Positions 24,880 to 33,237 of a stretch of DNA of 64,000 nucleotides are shown here, piece by piece. Positions within the stretch are counted from its first letter, which is position 1. Every line of letters starts with the position of its first letter. The translations under genes and the position numbers were made by a program. This stretch comes from an uncultured Candidatus Melainabacteria bacterium. Lineage in GTDB: Bacteria > Cyanobacteriota > Vampirovibrionia > Gastranaerophilales > Gastranaerophilaceae. The stretch is from contig CAKUXM010000001.1 of assembly GCA_934700335.1 (NCBI GenBank), positions 203,769-267,768 of the forward strand. Reading direction: 5' to 3'. Under the pieces are notes generated by a model. It worked only from the letters and a program-made list of their open reading frames with translations, ran no database searches and was not told the DNA's origin.

Positions 24880-25605
24880 TTAAACAGTTAAACCACCATC
24901 AACTTGAATAACTTGTCCTGTAATGTATGTACCTTCTTCACATAAGAATTTTACTGTTTTAGCAATATCTTCTGGTTGACCGAGACGTTTTAGCGGAATA
25001 TGTTCAGCGATAGCTTCACTATCCAAACCTTTTGTCATGTCAGTTGCAATAAATCCAGGTGCAATTGCGTTAACTCTGATATTTCTTGATGCTAATTCCT
25101 TTGCCAAAGATTTTGTAAACCCAATAATACCAGCTTTTGCTGCTGCATAATTTGCTTGACCTGCATTACCATAAACACCAACAATACTTGCCATGTTAAC
25201 AATAACACCTTGACGTTGTTTCATCATAACTTTTACAATTGGCTGTGTTACATTATATGCTCCTGTTAAGTTTGTGTTGATTACAGCGTCCCAATTGTCT
25301 TTGTTCATACGCATAAACAATCCGTCTCTTGTGATACCGGCATTGTTTACTAAAACATCAATTCTACCATGCTTTTCAATGATTTCAGAAACAGCTTTTG
25401 CAGATTCTTCGTTATTTGAAATATCAAATTTTACAGCTTCTGCCTCTACTCCTAATGCTTTTAATTCATCTACTGTTGCATTTGCAGCATCTACGTTACC
25501 TGCATAATTGATAACTACATCATATTTTGCTTTTGCTAATTCAAGTGCAATTGCCTTACCAATACCTCTTGAACCGCCTGTTACTAATGCTAATTTTTCG
25601 CTCAT
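24880..25605 (-). CDS. fabG: 3-oxoacyl-ACP reductase
   Basis: This 241-residue short-chain dehydrogenase reduces beta-ketoacyl-ACP with NADPH. The cofactor-binding TGGSRGIGKAIA is at residues 9-20, NNAG at 87-90, and the catalytic Ser140, Tyr153 and Lys157 are in place (YAAAK). Its start shares a base with the fabD stop, so translation is coupled. Confidence 0.97.
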   Translation of the reverse strand: MSEKLALVTGGSRGIGKAIALELAKAKYDVVINYAGNVDAANATVDELKALGVEAEAVKFDISNNEESAKAVSEIIEKHGRIDVLVNNAGITRDGLFMRMNKDNWDAVINTNLTGAYNVTQPIVKVMMKQRQGVIVNMASIVGVYGNAGQANYAAAKAGIIGFTKSLAKELASRNIRVNAIAPGFIATDMTKGLDSEAIAEHIPLKRLGQPEDIAKTVKFLCEEGTYITGQVIQVDGGLTV

Positions 25606-26534
25606 TATATTACCTCTTTTAATTTTTCTGCAACTTCTTCACAAGTCGCTTTGTCATAAACATTGTATGTAATTATATCAGAACTAATTTTTTTGTTCAA
25701 ACCACTTAAAACTTTTCCATTACCCAATTCAACAAAGATTTCAACACCATTTTCAATCATTTTTTGAATTGTTTGTGTCCAAAATACAGAAGAACAAATT
25801 TGTTTGCTCATTTTTGGTTTAAAGTTTTCTGTTGTAATTTCTGCATCAACATTTGTAATCACAGGAATTTGAGCGTTTTTGATATCCATGTCTTGGATAA
25901 ATTCGGCAAATTTTTCACTTGCATTTTTCATCAACATTGAATGAAAAGCGCCTGAAACTGCCAACGGAATTACTCTTTTTACACCCAATTCTTGAAGATG
26001 TTCGCATGCTTTTTTAACAGCTTCAACTTCACCTGTGATAACCACTTGAACTGGTGAATTGTAATTTGCAACATCAACATAACCATCTTTATTAGCTTTT
26101 TCTAAAGCTTCTTTAATTTGTTCATCTGTTGCATTTAAAACCGCAGCCATAGAACCTGCCGGAGCATCACTCATTAAATCAGCTCTCTTTTGAATAAGAG
26201 TTAAGGAATGCTCTAAATCAACAACGCCGGCTGTGTAATAAGCAGCGTATTCTCCTAAACTATGACCTGCCACGTATGCAGGAGTTACATCAACTAATGA
26301 TTTTAACGCTTCTAAACACGCAATTGATGTTGTTAAAATAGCTGGCTGAGTATTCACTGTTTGTTTTAAAACTTCTTCATCACCTTCAAAACAAATATGT
26401 TTTATATCTTTTCCTAAAACTTCATTAGCTTTATCAAAAACATGTTTTGAAGCTTCAAAGTTTTCATATAAGTCTTTTCCCATGCCCACAGCTTGTGAAC
26501 CTTGTCCTGGAAAGATAAATGCAACTTTTTTCAT
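25605..26534 (-). CDS. fabD: Malonyl-CoA:ACP transacylase
   Basis: The 309-residue enzyme moves malonyl groups from CoA to ACP. It has FPGQGSQ near the start, the nucleophile Ser92 in GHSLGEY, and the catalytic histidine in AFHSMLM near residue 200. Length is normal. It overlaps fabG by one base and follows plsX after a hairpin. Confidence 0.97.
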   Translation of the reverse strand: MKKVAFIFPGQGSQAVGMGKDLYENFEASKHVFDKANEVLGKDIKHICFEGDEEVLKQTVNTQPAILTTSIACLEALKSLVDVTPAYVAGHSLGEYAAYYTAGVVDLEHSLTLIQKRADLMSDAPAGSMAAVLNATDEQIKEALEKANKDGYVDVANYNSPVQVVITGEVEAVKKACEHLQELGVKRVIPLAVSGAFHSMLMKNASEKFAEFIQDMDIKNAQIPVITNVDAEITTENFKPKMSKQICSSVFWTQTIQKMIENGVEIFVELGNGKVLSGLNKKISSDIITYNVYDKATCEEVAEKLKEVI

Positions 26535-26554
26535 ATTTAACCTCTTTTCCCATA

Positions 26555-26592
26555 AAATAACAGTTACAAGTTTTGTCCCATAACTGTTATTT
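26555..26592 (-). terminator. Hairpin between plsX and fabD
   Basis: AAATAACAGTTA and its complement flank a 14-base loop, with T4 on the minus strand. It could partly stop plsX transcripts before fabD. Confidence 0.5.
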
Positions 26593-26615
26593 TTAATAAA
26601 TTAAATTTTCAAATA

Positions 26616-27665
26616 TTATTTTTCAATTAATTCAGCAATTTTCTTATTAACGCCTGTTTCAACTGCTTCTTTTGCAACTCTTACGGCATTTTTGATTGCA
26701 TAAGCTTTACTTCTACCGTGAGAAATAATTGTTATACCTTTAACACCTAAAAGTAAGGCTCCGCCGAATTCTTCGTAATTAATTTTTTTATAAAGACCCA
26801 TCATAATTGGTAATGCCATAGCTCCAACTATTTTTGTGAAGATGTTTTTAGTAAATTGTTCTTTAATCATTTTGAACAACATTGAACTTGCACCTTCAGT
26901 AATCTTTAATGCAACGTTACCTACGAAACCATCACAAACAACTACATCACAAATATTTGAGAAAATTTCTTTTCCTTCAACATTACCAATAAAGTTAAAT
27001 CTTGTTTGGTTTTCTAGTAACTTATAAGTTTTTTGTGCTAAGTCATTACCTTTCCCAGCCTCTTCACCAATATTCAAAACCCCAATTCTAGGATTTTTAA
27101 CAGCCAGAACGTTTTTAGAAAAGATAGTACCCATAACAGCAAATTGGTACAACATTTCAGGAGTACAACTACTGTTAGCGCCACCATCAATTAAAACGAT
27201 TGGCTTTTTCATTGTTGGTAAAGTAACTGCGATAGCAGGTCTATCAATACCGTGAAGACGACCTAAACCAAATAAACTTGATGCCATAGCTGCACCAGTA
27301 GAACCGGCTGCAACAACTGCATCTGAACTTCCAGTAGCAACAGCATCAACTGTCATTACAATAGAAGATTTTTTCTTTTTACGGATTGCTTGAGCTGGAG
27401 CCTCACCCATTTCAATAACTTCTGAAGCATGAGAAATTTTAATGTCCAATTTATCAACATCAACTTTTATTCTCTTATTCTTGAAACCGCCACATTTAGA
27501 AATAACACCGTTTTTTCTAACACGTTCAATTTCTTGCTCAATTTGATCTTGCTTACCAACAAGTTCAAGGGCAACACCATATTCTTGGGCAGCCCATAGC
27601 GCACCCGCTACGATTTCGTGTGGAGCATGATCCCCGCCCATTGCATCTACTGCGATTCTTGTCAT
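26616..27665 (-). CDS. plsX: Phosphate acyltransferase
   Basis: The 349-residue enzyme makes acyl-phosphate from acyl-ACP, the acyl donor for the first step of phospholipid synthesis. It has the diagnostic start (IAVDAMGGDHAP), the SAGSTGA-like segment (AAGSTGAAMA) and DGFVGNVALK. It lies between rpmF and fabD, the usual bacterial order, and links membrane lipid to fatty-acid supply. Confidence 0.97.
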   Translation of the reverse strand: MTRIAVDAMGGDHAPHEIVAGALWAAQEYGVALELVGKQDQIEQEIERVRKNGVISKCGGFKNKRIKVDVDKLDIKISHASEVIEMGEAPAQAIRKKKKSSIVMTVDAVATGSSDAVVAAGSTGAAMASSLFGLGRLHGIDRPAIAVTLPTMKKPIVLIDGGANSSCTPEMLYQFAVMGTIFSKNVLAVKNPRIGVLNIGEEAGKGNDLAQKTYKLLENQTRFNFIGNVEGKEIFSNICDVVVCDGFVGNVALKITEGASSMLFKMIKEQFTKNIFTKIVGAMALPIMMGLYKKINYEEFGGALLLGVKGITIISHGRSKAYAIKNAVRVAKEAVETGVNKKIAELIEK

Positions 27666-27687
27666 CTTTTCCTCTGATTATTGATTA

Positions 27688-28017
27688 TTATTCTTCTGTT
27701 TTTTCTTCAATTGTTTCTTCAGCTTTTGCTTCTGTTTCTGCTGGAGCTTCTTCTACAACTTCTGCTTTTTTTGTTGCTTTTTTAGCAGTTTTTTTAGGAG
27801 CTTTTTTTGCTTCTTTAACTTCACCTTCAGCTACGTAGTCTGCTGATTTGATGCTTACCGCTTTTCCTTTATAATAACCACATTCTGTGCATACTGTATG
27901 TGTTAATACTGTTGCACCACAGTGTGAACATGTAGTTGTTGTTGGTTTAATTGCTTTCCAATTTGCTCTTCTTTTTGCTTGTGCTGATGCACCTGTTCTT
28001 TTCTTTGGTACTGCCAT
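27688..28017 (-). CDS. rpmF: Ribosomal protein L32 with long C-terminal tail
   Basis: Residues 1-57 are L32 of the large ribosomal subunit: MAVPKKRTGASAQAKRRAN and a zinc site of four cysteines (C30, C33, C43, C46). L32 normally ends near residue 60, but this one runs to 109. The extra part is first Lys/Ala-rich (KKAPKKTAKKATKK) and then very acidic (Glu/Thr/Ala). The tail may be a disordered extension; it is in frame with no sign of a frameshift. The gene stands before plsX, the standard order. Confidence 0.95.
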   Translation of the reverse strand: MAVPKKRTGASAQAKRRANWKAIKPTTTTCSHCGATVLTHTVCTECGYYKGKAVSIKSADYVAEGEVKEAKKAPKKTAKKATKKAEVVEEAPAETEAKAEETIEEKTEE

Positions 28018-28031
28018 TTTTAAATACCTTT

Positions 28032-28535
28032 CTATTTTCTATCTACTTTTATATTTTTAAAAACTTCCATTCTTGTATCTGGAATTTGAAAAGTTTCATC
28101 TGTTTCAAAGAAACCCTCTTTACAATTTATACCACAAACTTTTTTATCTGGGAAATTAATTATTACAGATTGATACAATAAATCTGTAATATCAATTTCA
28201 TTTTCACCATTCAAATCTGTTATAAATTGTCCGTCTTTAAGCTCTAACTCTTGCCCGTATTCCTCTAATAAAGAGCTTTTTGCAAACATTTCCTCTATAT
28301 CAAAATCCATATTTTCTTCGTATTCATTAAGGCAAATATCACATTCTAATTTTGCAATTAGCTTAACATTTCCTGTAACTTTTATGTAATCGCCCAATGA
28401 TTCTAGGGTTAAATTTGCTTTGATGTTTCCATTTGTAGGAATTTCTTCGATAACATCATCAAATTCGTAACCGAGTTTTTTGTTAGGAGCTTGTTCAATT
28501 TCTTCAATTGAAACAATTTTATGCGTATTGTTCAT
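28032..28535 (-). CDS. DUF177/YceD family protein
   Basis: This 167-residue protein shows the YceD pattern: a strand-rich first half (VTGNVKLIAKLECDICLNEYEE) with a CxxC, and a conserved hydrophobic-acid segment around ITDLLYQSVIINFPDKKVC with two late cysteines. YceD genes lie next to rpmF in most bacteria and the protein affects ribosomal RNA or ribosome assembly in plants and E. coli. It precedes rpmF by 14 bases. Confidence 0.88.
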   Translation of the reverse strand: MNNTHKIVSIEEIEQAPNKKLGYEFDDVIEEIPTNGNIKANLTLESLGDYIKVTGNVKLIAKLECDICLNEYEENMDFDIEEMFAKSSLLEEYGQELELKDGQFITDLNGENEIDITDLLYQSVIINFPDKKVCGINCKEGFFETDETFQIPDTRMEVFKNIKVDRK

Positions 28536-28764
28536 CTTGTAATAAAACTCCCAATATGTTATTTGTTACAACACAAACCTTTTTTATTGGACCATTAAAA
28601 TCTTTTTCATAAACAACATTTGGTGTTTTCATAGCATTTTTTAATTCTTCATAATCTTTGATAGGATTTGCAGAATACAATACTAATGGTTGTGGAGCTG
28701 ATTTTAAAAATAATAAAATAGCTGTTCTGATTTTAACTTGTGGGTTTGCGAATTGTTGTGCCAT
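28519..28764 (-). CDS. Small conserved-looking protein upstream of yceD
   Basis: The likely start is ATG at 28764 (MAQQFANPQVK), 11 bases after a GGAG site; the ATG at 28773 lies only two bases after it. The 81-residue product is a soluble protein with no signal peptide. It overlaps the yceD start by 17 bases, so it is the first gene of the lipid/ribosome operon. I do not recognise the family. Confidence 0.65.
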   Translation of the reverse strand: MAQQFANPQVKIRTAILLFLKSAPQPLVLYSANPIKDYEELKNAMKTPNVVYEKDFNGPIKKVCVVTNNILGVLLQDEQYA

Positions 28765-28797
28765 AATTTTCATTTCTCCGTTATTTTAAGGTCAAAA

Positions 28798-28828
28798 AGA
28801 CCTCTGATTAGTTTTTAACCAGAGGTCT
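28798..28828 (-). terminator. Terminator of tpiA
   Basis: On the minus strand, AGACCTCTGGTTAA pairs with a near-perfect complement and a T5 run follows, just after the tpiA stop. Confidence 0.8.
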
Positions 28829-28838
28829 AAATATTTAA

Positions 28839-29624
28839 TTACATAGTTTTCATAGTGTTATCAATGATTTCATTAAAGCTATCAGCTTTTAATGAAGCAC
28901 CACCAACTAAAGCACCATCAATATCTGATTGACGCATTTGTTCTTCAATAGTTGAAGGTTTTACTGAACCACCGTATAAAATTCTGATTGCATCACCTGC
29001 TTCAGCGCCAGCAACTTCTTTAACTACGTTTCTAATCATAGCAATTACTCTGTTTGCTTCAGCTGAATCACAAGTTTTACCAGTACCAATAGCCCAAATT
29101 GGTTCGTATGCAATAACTGATTTTGCAACATCTTCTGATGAAATACCTTCTAATGCTGCTTTTATTTGTGATGCTATGTGAGCATCTGTTTGACCAGCTT
29201 CTCTTTGTTCTAAAGTTTCACCACAGCAGATAATTGGTAATAAACCACCAGCTAAAATAGCTTTTGCTTTTTTGTTAATCATTTCATCTGTTTCTGAGAA
29301 GTATTGTCTTCTTTCAGAGTGTCCGATGATTACGTAATCACAACCAGCATCTTTTGCCATTTCAACAGAAATTTCACCAGTGTAAGCACCAGATTTTTCC
29401 CAGTGGCAATTTTGCGCTGCAGTTTTTACTAATGGTCTGCATTTGTCGCATCTCATACCTTCTACAGCTGCGATTGAAGTGAATGTAGGTGCAATTACAA
29501 TTGTAGGTAATTGCTCTACTGTATATTTTTCTGCGTGTTTAGCAACACCCATAAATAAATCTCTTGCATCTGCTTGTAACATATTCATTTTCCAGTTACC
29601 TGCGATAATAGGTTTTCTTGACAT
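28839..29624 (-). CDS. tpiA: Triose-phosphate isomerase
   Basis: The enzyme interconverts glyceraldehyde-3-phosphate and dihydroxyacetone phosphate in glycolysis. Start chosen at ATG 29624 (MSRKPIIAGNWKMN): an AGAGGAG site lies just upstream, and a longer reading adds eleven residues that do not fit the family. Catalytic residues are visible: Lys in GNWKMN, His in IIGHSERR, Glu in AYEPIWAIGTG. Single gene with its own terminator. Confidence 0.97.
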   Translation of the reverse strand: MSRKPIIAGNWKMNMLQADARDLFMGVAKHAEKYTVEQLPTIVIAPTFTSIAAVEGMRCDKCRPLVKTAAQNCHWEKSGAYTGEISVEMAKDAGCDYVIIGHSERRQYFSETDEMINKKAKAILAGGLLPIICCGETLEQREAGQTDAHIASQIKAALEGISSEDVAKSVIAYEPIWAIGTGKTCDSAEANRVIAMIRNVVKEVAGAEAGDAIRILYGGSVKPSTIEEQMRQSDIDGALVGGASLKADSFNEIIDNTMKTM

Positions 29625-29694
29625 ATTTAATCTCCTCTTTGTTTGTATTTTACACATTTATATTAAAATAAACATACTCAACAAGCAATATTTT

Positions 29695-29703
29695 TGATAA
29701 AAT
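29695..29703 (+). promoter_or_regulatory. Extended -10 promoter of rsmI, leaderless
   Basis: TGATAAAAT is followed by AAATGT and then the rsmI ATG, so transcription should start at or next to the start codon. Confidence 0.55.
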
Positions 29704-29709
29704 AAATGT

Positions 29710-30513
29710 ATGAAAAGAAAATTTGATTTTTACATTGTTCCAACTCCGATTGGAAATATATCTGACATAACACTTCGTGCAATCGAAGTATTGAAAGAAG
29801 TTGACCTAATTGCATGCGAAGATTCTCGTATAACACAAAAACTTTTAAATCATTACGATATCAAAACAAAATGTATTTCTTATCATAAATACAACGAAAA
29901 AGAACGTGTTGATTTCATGATAAACACTCTTAAAGAAGGTAAAACAATAGCTCTTGTATCTGATGCTGGAACACCAATGATTTGCGACCCTGGCTCAGTT
30001 CTTTTAACAGAATTAAAGAAAAATAATATCAAAGTTTCTGCGCTCTCTGGCTCTTGCGCCGTTACGACTTTTCTTTCACAAGTTCCTCGTGATACAGAAG
30101 AGTTTAAGTTCGTAGGCTTTTTACCAAAAGGCGAAAAACAAATTCAAGATTTGTATTCAGAAAACAAGTTCACAAATATGGTATTTTACGAATCTCCAAA
30201 TCGTATCCTGAAAACATTAAAAGCAATTCAACAAGTTGCACCAAATGTAAAAGTTGCTATCGGACGTGAATTGACAAAAATGTTTGAAGAAATAGTTATT
30301 GACGACATTGAAAAAATTATTGAACATTTTTCCGGAGAAATAAAAGGCGAATTTGTTGCAATGACTTACTCTCAAGAGAAAACAGAATTGTCAGAAATAA
30401 AAGATAAAATTGAAGCCCTAAAAAACGAAGGTTTCAAATCAAAAGAAATCTCAATAATCCTTTCAACACTTTATAATCTAAACAAAAACGATATCAAGAG
30501 TTTATTGTATTAA
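29710..30513 (+). CDS. rsmI: 16S rRNA 2'-O-methyltransferase (C1402)
   Basis: The 267-residue protein is a tetrapyrrole-methylase-fold enzyme that methylates C1402 of 16S rRNA with S-adenosylmethionine, tuning decoding. Motifs: IVPTPIGNISDITLRA, CEDSRITQKLL, VSDAGTPMICDPG, FVGFLPKG and FYESPNRILKTL. Length is typical. No ribosome site is present; the start lies six bases after a -10 box. Confidence 0.97.
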   Translation: MKRKFDFYIVPTPIGNISDITLRAIEVLKEVDLIACEDSRITQKLLNHYDIKTKCISYHKYNEKERVDFMINTLKEGKTIALVSDAGTPMICDPGSVLLTELKKNNIKVSALSGSCAVTTFLSQVPRDTEEFKFVGFLPKGEKQIQDLYSENKFTNMVFYESPNRILKTLKAIQQVAPNVKVAIGRELTKMFEEIVIDDIEKIIEHFSGEIKGEFVAMTYSQEKTELSEIKDKIEALKNEGFKSKEISIILSTLYNLNKNDIKSLLY

Positions 30514-30517
30514 TACG

Positions 30518-30572
30518 GTGGGAAAGGTCAAAGATAAAATAAAAAATCCAAAGTTTAATACAAATTCCCACC
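30518..30572 (+). terminator. Possible long hairpin after rsmI
   Basis: GGTGGGAA at 30518 can pair with TTCCCACC at 30565. The loop is long and AT-rich, so this is a weak terminator; part of the right arm also belongs to the 19-bp repeat below. Confidence 0.35.
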
Positions 30573-30578
30573 CTACAT
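30560..30578 (+). repeat. Left copy of a 19-bp inverted repeat
   Basis: ACAAATTCCCACCCTACAT is the exact reverse complement of 31269-31287. The pair brackets about 0.7 kb holding a small membrane protein and an HTH regulator. Confidence 0.8.
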
Positions 30579-30596
30579 ATTTCATTTTGTAATTAA

Positions 30597-30797
30597 TTAT
30601 TTTATAGTTAACTCATAGAAAAAATCCCTGACAACATATCCATAATTAATATAGAGAAAAGCTCCAGCAACAAAAATCAAACTACCAATTACAGATAGTT
30701 TTAAAACTTTTGTAAAATCAACCGGAGAGTTATTTTCTGGAGCATTATTTACAAACGTATTTACCTTATTTACATTTTTATTAAAAGTTTTCATCAC
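30597..30797 (-). CDS. Small single-pass membrane protein
   Basis: A 66-residue product with a polar Asn-rich start and one membrane helix at residues 32-51 (VIGSLIFVAGAFLYINYG). The second ATG (codon 2) is an equally good start. It is divergent from the HTH regulator and lies inside the 19-bp inverted repeat. Function unknown. Confidence 0.5.
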   Translation of the reverse strand: MMKTFNKNVNKVNTFVNNAPENNSPVDFTKVLKLSVIGSLIFVAGAFLYINYGYVVRDFFYELTIK

Positions 30798-30951
30798 AGA
30801 GTTAATCTTTATTTAACATATATTCATATTTAAAAATACCATATTAAAAACAGAATTACAATAATAAATGTAGAAAAATAGTATATTTGTATTAATTAAA
30901 TACGGTTTAACAAATTCGTAAATACAATTATCCTCATATTGAGGAGTTTTT

Positions 30952-31269
30952 ATGAACCTAAAAAAAGACTTTGGAAAAAGAATAAAAGAACTACGTTGTA
31001 AAAAGGGTATAACACAATACCAATTAGCCGAGCTTGTCGGCATTGACCCTAAACACATTAGTCATATTGAAACTGGCAGAAGTTTTCCAAAAGCCGATTT
31101 AATAGAAAAGTTTGCAAATGCACTAAACACCAACTACACAGAGTTTTTTAAAACAGAGCATTTTGAAGATAGAAAAACTCTTCTTAAAAATATTCAAGAA
31201 ACCCTTGAAAAAGCTAGTGATGAAGAAATTAAAACAGTCTATAAATTTGTAAATAGTTTCTTGAACTAA
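30952..31269 (+). CDS. XRE-family transcriptional regulator
   Basis: This 105-residue protein has a Cro/C1-type helix-turn-helix at residues 6-62: FGKRIKELRCKKGITQYQLAEL, then DPKHISHIETGRSFPKADLIEKFANAL. The C-terminal 40 residues form a short helical tail often used for dimerisation. A GAGGAG ribosome site lies before the ATG. It may control the divergent small membrane protein or itself. The stop is next to the right copy of the 19-bp inverted repeat. Confidence 0.9.
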   Translation: MNLKKDFGKRIKELRCKKGITQYQLAELVGIDPKHISHIETGRSFPKADLIEKFANALNTNYTEFFKTEHFEDRKTLLKNIQETLEKASDEEIKTVYKFVNSFLN

Positions 31270-31287
31270 TGTAGGGTGGGAATTTGT
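31269..31287 (+). repeat. Right copy of the 19-bp inverted repeat
   Basis: ATGTAGGGTGGGAATTTGT is the exact inverted match of 30560-30578. It overlaps the last base of the HTH gene's stop codon. Confidence 0.8.
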
Positions 31288-31334
31288 GTTTATTATAAAA
31301 AGTAAAAATAGGACGATCTTCTTTCCCTCCAAGA

Positions 31335-31973
31335 CTAAATCAAGCTCAGTTGTTTTGGTTCAGTGTTAAGAAGTTTTTTCAGAAAACTTTTTCTATGGTA
31401 CTTTGTAACACCATATTTTAAAATTGCGTTTTGGTGTTCTTTTGTCAAATATCCTGCGTTTTTCTTCCAATTATATTGAGGAAATTCTTCATCAAGTTTA
31501 TCCATATATCTATCACGAGTAACTTTAGCCAAAATACTTGCACTTGCAATAGATGCCGATTTTCCATCTCCTTTGATTATAAATTGTTGAGGATAAGTAT
31601 AATTTCTGATTAATTTATTGCCATCAACAATTGTAAGCAAGGAGTCCTTAGTTTTAAGTTGTGCTATAACATTTTCACATGCCAGTTTCATCGCTTTTAA
31701 TGAACAGTTTAAAATATTATATTTCTCAATTTCCTCAACTTCAACACAAATTGTAGAATTAATTGTATTATTCAAAATAATATCGTACAATTCTTCTCTA
31801 ACTTTTTTAGAAAGTTTTTTTGAGTCATTTAATTTTAATAAATCTTTTTCTATTGAATTATCGTTGATAAAAACAGCACTTGCAAAAACACCACCCGCAG
31901 CAGGACCTCTACCAGCTTCATCTGTTCCGACAATAACTTTATTAAAAGATTTATCAAACTCAAACAAGTTCAT
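31335..31973 (-). CDS. rnhB: Ribonuclease HII
   Basis: The 212-residue enzyme cuts the RNA strand of RNA-DNA hybrids and removes misincorporated ribonucleotides. The catalytic acidic residues are seen in GTDEAGRGPAAG (Asp18, Glu19) and VDGNK, and SIASASILAKVTRDRYM is the typical central motif. It overlaps the end of the upstream GTPase gene by 14 bases and is last in the ffh-rplS-rbgA-rnhB order. Confidence 0.96.
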   Translation of the reverse strand: MNLFEFDKSFNKVIVGTDEAGRGPAAGGVFASAVFINDNSIEKDLLKLNDSKKLSKKVREELYDIILNNTINSTICVEVEEIEKYNILNCSLKAMKLACENVIAQLKTKDSLLTIVDGNKLIRNYTYPQQFIIKGDGKSASIASASILAKVTRDRYMDKLDEEFPQYNWKKNAGYLTKEHQNAILKYGVTKYHRKSFLKKLLNTEPKQLSLI

Positions 31974-32802
31974 CTAAAATAAATTTTCCTAATTTTCCTT
32001 CTCTAAAAAACTTTAAAATAGAATTTGATGTTCTATCAATATCAGCTCTTGTTTCAGAAATAATCCAATTTCTGCTAAAAGCTATTTTTTCTAAATTTAA
32101 TTCGTCAACACTATAATATTCTTTCAATTGTTCAGCATATTTTTTAGCCAAAATATCTAGTAATTTTTGAGCAACAATCTCGTTATCATAAGCATGCTCT
32201 GATACAGAATTTACAAAAGCCAGCTTTGTAGCAGCTTCTTGGTCATCTTGTCTCATAGGAATTATCCCCGGAGTATCAAGCAAATCAATATCTTTATTAA
32301 TTCTAACCCATTGTTGTTGTCGTGTAACACCGGCTTTTGCGCCAATTTTTGTTTTAGAAGATTTTGTTAATTTGTTGATAACACTTGATTTCCCAACATT
32401 TGGCATACCTACAACCATAACTCTAGCAGGACGTCTCAACAGACCTTTTGCCATAATTGCTTGAATTCTAGGTTCAGCAAGTTCAAGAACTTTTTTAACA
32501 ATAGGTTGCAAGTCTTTAGAATTTTTTGCATCAGTAATCATGACAGGCATTTTAGATTTTTCTTTAATCTTATCGACGAATAATTTCAATTCTGCTCTAT
32601 CAACCAAATCTGCTTTATTTAACAAAACTAGGCGAGGTTTCCCGCCTAGTAATGATTCAATATTGTTATATATACTGCTAAACGGAATTCTTGCATCTAA
32701 AACCTCAATAATGACATCACAAAGATTTAATTTTTCTTTTAACTGTCTTTCGGCTTTAGCAATATGCCCCGGATACCAGTGAATATGACTATCTTTTTTC
32801 AA
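31960..32802 (-). CDS. rbgA: Ribosome biogenesis GTPase RbgA/YlqF
   Basis: The 280-residue GTPase assists late assembly of the large ribosomal subunit. It has the circularly permuted G-motif order: NKAD (G4) near residue 62, then GMPNVGKSS (G1) near 132 and DTPG (G3) near 176. IHWYPGHIAKAERQLKE is the family start. It overlaps rplS by 14 bases, a combination seen in many bacteria. Confidence 0.95.
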   Translation of the reverse strand: MKKDSHIHWYPGHIAKAERQLKEKLNLCDVIIEVLDARIPFSSIYNNIESLLGGKPRLVLLNKADLVDRAELKLFVDKIKEKSKMPVMITDAKNSKDLQPIVKKVLELAEPRIQAIMAKGLLRRPARVMVVGMPNVGKSSVINKLTKSSKTKIGAKAGVTRQQQWVRINKDIDLLDTPGIIPMRQDDQEAATKLAFVNSVSEHAYDNEIVAQKLLDILAKKYAEQLKEYYSVDELNLEKIAFSRNWIISETRADIDRTSNSILKFFREGKLGKFILDELV

Positions 32803-33145
32803 TTTTTTCCTTAATACGAGTAGCTTTACCAGCTCTTTCTCTCAAGTAGTATAATTTAGAACGTCTAACATCACCACGTCTCAATACGTTGATTTTTTCA
32901 ATTCTTGGAGAATTTACTAAGAATACACGTTCTACACCAACACCTTGAAATACTTTTCTTACAGTAATAGTTTTATTTAAACCAGAACCGTGTTCTTTAA
33001 TTAAAGTACCTTCGAATGCTTGTGTTCTTTCTTTATTGCCTTCGATAATTCTAACGAATACTTTTACAGTATCGCCAGGATTCATTTGTGGTAATTCTTT
33101 ACCAGCAATTATTTCTTTTTCCATTTCGTCGATAATAGGATTCAT
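32789..33145 (-). CDS. rplS: Ribosomal protein L19
   Basis: The 118-residue protein is L19, at the interface of the two ribosomal subunits. Typical blocks: FNPGDTVKV-like MNPGDTVKVFVRI, RTQAFEGTLI, TVRKVFQGVGVERVF and RRGDVRRSKLYYLR. It follows ffh and overlaps the RbgA gene. Confidence 0.97.
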   Translation of the reverse strand: MNPIIDEMEKEIIAGKELPQMNPGDTVKVFVRIIEGNKERTQAFEGTLIKEHGSGLNKTITVRKVFQGVGVERVFLVNSPRIEKINVLRRGDVRRSKLYYLRERAGKATRIKEKIEKR

Positions 33146-33237
33146 CGTTTTTTCCTCTTTTTCTGTCTTCTTAATTTTTATATTATTTTAAAAAAAATCT
33201 AAATTCAAGTACTTTCTTCACAATTGTTATAAAAGCA

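Noticed and set aside
27620..27838. Plus-strand frame over rpmF and plsX
   Set aside because: Antisense shadow of the Lys/Ala/Glu-rich tail of L32.
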